A stretch of DNA of 64,000 bases from Geobacter sp. DSM 9736 (GTDB lineage: Bacteria; Desulfobacterota; Desulfuromonadia; Geobacterales; Geobacteraceae): positions 1-64,000 of the forward strand of contig NZ_LT896716.1 of assembly GCF_900187405.1 (NCBI RefSeq), read 5' to 3'. Positions 61,721 to 64,000 of this stretch are shown one piece after another (the stretch's first letter is position 1; each line of letters begins with the position of its first letter). Made by a program: the position numbers and the translations under genes. Under the pieces are notes generated by a model. The model did no database searches. It saw only the letters and a program-made list of their open reading frames with translations, and was not told where the DNA came from.

Positions 61721-62517
61721 TCGATCCCCACATCCACATGGTTTCCCGCACAACCGACGATTATGCCGCCCTGGCACTCCACGGGATAAAGGTCGTGACC
61801 GAGCCGGCCTTCTGGGCGGGGTACGACCGGAAGACCGCCGCCGGTTTCGCAGATTACTTCGAGCACCTTACGGTGGTGGAGCCGGCGCGGGCGGCAAGGT
61901 TCGGTATAAGCCACTACTGCTGGCTCTGTCTTAACCCGAAGGAAGCAGTGGACCTGTCACTGGCGCAGGAGGTACTGAAGATCCTCCCGCACTTTCTGGA
62001 CCGGCCGACTGTCCTGGGGCTGGGGGAGATAGGACTGAACCGTAACGGCCGCAATGAGGTGAAGGTGCTCGAATGGCAGGTGGAATTGGCGGCGGAGCGG
62101 CAGGAGCTGATCCTCGTCCACACACCCCACCTGGAGGACAAGCTGAAGGGGACAAGGCTCATCATCGACCTGATCAGGAACGAGCCGCGGTTGAGCCCCG
62201 ACCGTGTGCTCATCGACCACGCCGAGGAGCATACGGTAAAACTCATACGTGATGCCGGGTTCTGGGCAGGAATCACCCTATACCCATTGTCCAAGTGCAC
62301 TCCCGCCCGTGCCGTCGATATCCTGGAAACGATGGGGCTCGACAGGATATGGCTCAATTCTGCGGCGGACTGGGGGGTAAGCGATCCGCTGGCGGTGCTG
62401 AAGGCAGGGGAAGAAATGAGGCGCCGCGGCTTCGGGAGCCACGAGATTTCGCAGGTCCTCCGCGACAATCCTGCCGCATTCCTGGGTCAGTCTCCACGAT
62501 TCCGTCTCCCATGTTGA
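61714..62517 (+). CDS. eboB: TatD family hydrolase of the Ebo cluster
   Basis: This is a 267-residue metal-dependent hydrolase. Ligands are DPHIHM (HxH at the start), GLGEIGLNRNG (Glu), LVHTPH (His), VLIDHAEE (His) and NSAADWGVSD (Asp). The GTG at 61714 puts DPHIHM at the very N terminus, as in TatD proteins, and follows a G-rich ribosome site; an ATG at 61699 is the alternative. The position between the small protein and EboE matches Ebo clusters. Confidence 0.83.
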   Translation: MLIDPHIHMVSRTTDDYAALALHGIKVVTEPAFWAGYDRKTAAGFADYFEHLTVVEPARAARFGISHYCWLCLNPKEAVDLSLAQEVLKILPHFLDRPTVLGLGEIGLNRNGRNEVKVLEWQVELAAERQELILVHTPHLEDKLKGTRLIIDLIRNEPRLSPDRVLIDHAEEHTVKLIRDAGFWAGITLYPLSKCTPARAVDILETMGLDRIWLNSAADWGVSDPLAVLKAGEEMRRRGFGSHEISQVLRDNPAAFLGQSPRFRLPC

Positions 62518-63581
62518 CCTACTGCACCAACATCCATCCGGGGGAAACGTGGGAGGAGGTTTCCACCTCCGTCTGGCAAAATGTACTCAAGGTGAAGGAG
62601 CGGGTATCTCCGGATGCTCCTTTCCCGGTAGGGCTCCGGGTTTCGGCGCGTGCTGCCCGCGAAGCGACAACGGAATCGGCTGTGGAGTTTCTGGAGGAAT
62701 TGGGGCAAAGCGGATGCTTCATTCCCACCATCAACGGCTTTCCTTTCGGTTCGTTTCACGGCGATCGGGTTAAGGAACAGGCATATCTCCCGGACTGGCG
62801 CAGCCGGGAGAGGGTCCAGTACACCCTCGACCTCGTGCGGCTCCTCAATGTCTGGCTTCCCAACGGAATTACAGGTTCCATTTCCACGGTGCCCGTCGGA
62901 TACAGGGCACATCTCAACCGGCAGGACTTTCCCCTGATACGGGAAAACCTCCTGAGCGTTTTGAAGGAGCTGGAAGGGGCGGCAGAGGGGGGAAAGCGGA
63001 TAATCCTCGCGTTGGAGCCGGAGCCGGGATGCCTCCTCGAAACCGCCGAGGACGCCATTCGCTTCTTCGAGACAATGGACTTTCCTCAGGACTTCAGACC
63101 CTTTATCGGCCTCTGCTACGATTGCTGTCACGGTGCCGTCATGTTCGAGGAGCCCCGGCAGGCTCTCTTTGCTCTGGAGCAGGCGGGTATTACCGTACCG
63201 AAGATTCAGGTCTCCTCGGCGGTCCGCCTTCTCCGGGATCATGCTGCCGCAGCGGAACTGTTCCGGGAACCCCGTTACCTGCATCAGACGAATGTCAGAA
63301 GAGGAGCTGACATACTGCCATTCGGGGATCTTCCCGATGCGCTTCTGGAAGGGGCACGCATGGATGAGGAGTGGCGGATACATTTCCATCTTCCTCTGTA
63401 CGATGACGGAAGAGGGCGGTACGGGACCACCAACGGCTTCATCCCCCATGTTCTCGCATGCCGCCCAGCCGGTGCGCTCCTGGAGATAGAGACATATACC
63501 TACGATGTTCTTCCAGATAAACCCGCCTCGATAACCGATTCCATCTGCCGGGAGTTTGAGTGGTTGAGGTCGCGCCTGTGA
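62511..63581 (+). CDS. eboE: metabolite traffic protein EboE, TIM-barrel
   Basis: This 356-residue protein resembles xylose-isomerase-type TIM barrels: LTYCTNIHPGETWEEV, LRVSARAAREA, TINGFPFGSFHG, LEPEPGCLLETAEDAIRFFE, GLCYDCCHGAVMFEEP and VSSAVRL. Metal-ligand-like Glu, Asp and His positions are kept. The N terminus MLTYCTNIHPGE is typical of EboE. It overlaps the genes on both sides by a few bases. The substrate is unknown. Confidence 0.87.
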   Translation: MLTYCTNIHPGETWEEVSTSVWQNVLKVKERVSPDAPFPVGLRVSARAAREATTESAVEFLEELGQSGCFIPTINGFPFGSFHGDRVKEQAYLPDWRSRERVQYTLDLVRLLNVWLPNGITGSISTVPVGYRAHLNRQDFPLIRENLLSVLKELEGAAEGGKRIILALEPEPGCLLETAEDAIRFFETMDFPQDFRPFIGLCYDCCHGAVMFEEPRQALFALEQAGITVPKIQVSSAVRLLRDHAAAAELFREPRYLHQTNVRRGADILPFGDLPDALLEGARMDEEWRIHFHLPLYDDGRGRYGTTNGFIPHVLACRPAGALLEIETYTYDVLPDKPASITDSICREFEWLRSRL

Positions 63582-64000
63582 ACCGCACCGTCGTCATAAA
63601 CATGGTGGGGCTGTCTTCATCGCTTCTCGGCCCGGACACCCCGCGCATAAACCAGCTTGCCTCCTCTCGTGCGCGTGTGAGGCCGCTCTGTCCCGCGGTA
63701 ACCTGCTCCATGCAAGCCACCTACCTCACCGGGAAGCTTCCCGGTGAGCACGGGATCGTCGGGAACGGCTGGTACTTCCGGGACCTCTCGGAGGTATTTT
63801 TCTGGCGCCAGTCGAATCGTCTCGTCCAGGGGGAGAAGGTATGGCATGCCGGGAGGAAGCGTGACCGGTCCTTCACCTGCGCCAACAGCTTCTGGTGGTA
63901 CAACATGGCGACGGACGCCGACTGGAGCGTCACACCCCGGCCGATCTACTGTGCCGACGGGCGCAAGATCCCCGACTGCTACACCGCTCCCGGCCATCTC
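63578..64000 (+). CDS. eboF: EboF-like alkaline phosphatase/pyrophosphatase, cut by window end
   Basis: The first 141 codons are present and the frame is open to the last base. Motifs are INMVGLSSSLLG, INQLASSRARVRPLCPAVTC with the nucleophile Thr, MQATYLTGKLPGEHGIVGNG and WYFRDLSEVFFWRQSNRLVQG. These are the nucleotide pyrophosphatase/alkaline phosphatase fold found as EboF. GTG start overlaps the eboE stop by four bases. A UbiA-type membrane gene (EboC), if present, must lie beyond the window. Confidence 0.85.
   Translation, partial: MNRTVVINMVGLSSSLLGPDTPRINQLASSRARVRPLCPAVTCSMQATYLTGKLPGEHGIVGNGWYFRDLSEVFFWRQSNRLVQGEKVWHAGRKRDRSFTCANSFWWYNMATDADWSVTPRPIYCADGRKIPDCYTAPGHL

Noticed and set aside
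1-64000. tRNA or rRNA genes
   Set aside because: No cloverleaf or ribosomal RNA sequence was recognised on either strand.

Overview
The window looks like a chromosome segment from a Geobacter-type member of the Desulfuromonadia. It is GC-rich. It carries several exported c-type cytochromes, a chemoreceptor with a CxxCH haem motif in its sensor domain, a tungsten-type aldehyde oxidoreductase, LptD and dTDP-sugar genes of a Gram-negative envelope, and a scattered tryptophan operon next to accD and folC, a gene order I associate with Geobacter. This is inferred from gene content, not from a database search.

Layout. 1-2.7 kb: a telomere-like hexamer array, a small membrane protein, maf, and a Res/Xre toxin-antitoxin pair under a palindromic operator. 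2.9-13.1 kb, almost all minus strand: panE, an RlmI-like methyltransferase, two TPR proteins, an M23 peptidase-lrgA-lrgB operon, and a molybdopterin oxidoreductase. 13.4-20.4 kb is accessory DNA: four related terminator hairpins, a remnant of a nucleotidyltransferase gene, an intact HEPN/MNT pair, and between them a four-cassette integron array (15.68-18.86 kb) with no integrase in view. 20.4-30.5 kb: htpG, then trpE, trpG, trpD, trpC, a GT39-like membrane transferase, trpF and trpB. 30.5-41 kb: a transglycosylase with a long leader RNA, envelope proteins, an ABC-F ATPase, two chemoreceptors, a monohaem cytochrome and a periplasmic binding protein. 41-52.4 kb: trpA, accD, folC, lptD, rfbB, rfbD, a cupin-type mannose-6-phosphate isomerase, BON and DUF1499 proteins, and a GDP-mannose pyrophosphorylase. 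52.5-58.2 kb: aldehyde oxidoreductase, class II aldolase, a cohesin-like protein and a two-haem cytochrome. 58.4-64 kb: a tightly packed operon of a lipoprotein sugar-dehydrogenase-like beta-propeller, a lipoprotein cytochrome and an Ebo-type metabolite-export cluster, cut by the window end.

Two layers lie on top of the genes. A family of about 119-nt palindromic elements fills intergenic gaps at eight places, three of them between trpE and trpG. A TTAACC/AACCTT hexamer recurs as a long array at the left end and as a hairpin before trpC, with a related hairpin before the aldolase gene.

The observations I would follow first are the cassette array, whose ends obey the attC pairing rule almost perfectly, and the coupling of a periplasmic oxidising module (beta-propeller dehydrogenase plus cytochrome c) to an Ebo cluster. 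The latter suggests that a metabolite made inside the cell is exported and then oxidised outside the inner membrane.
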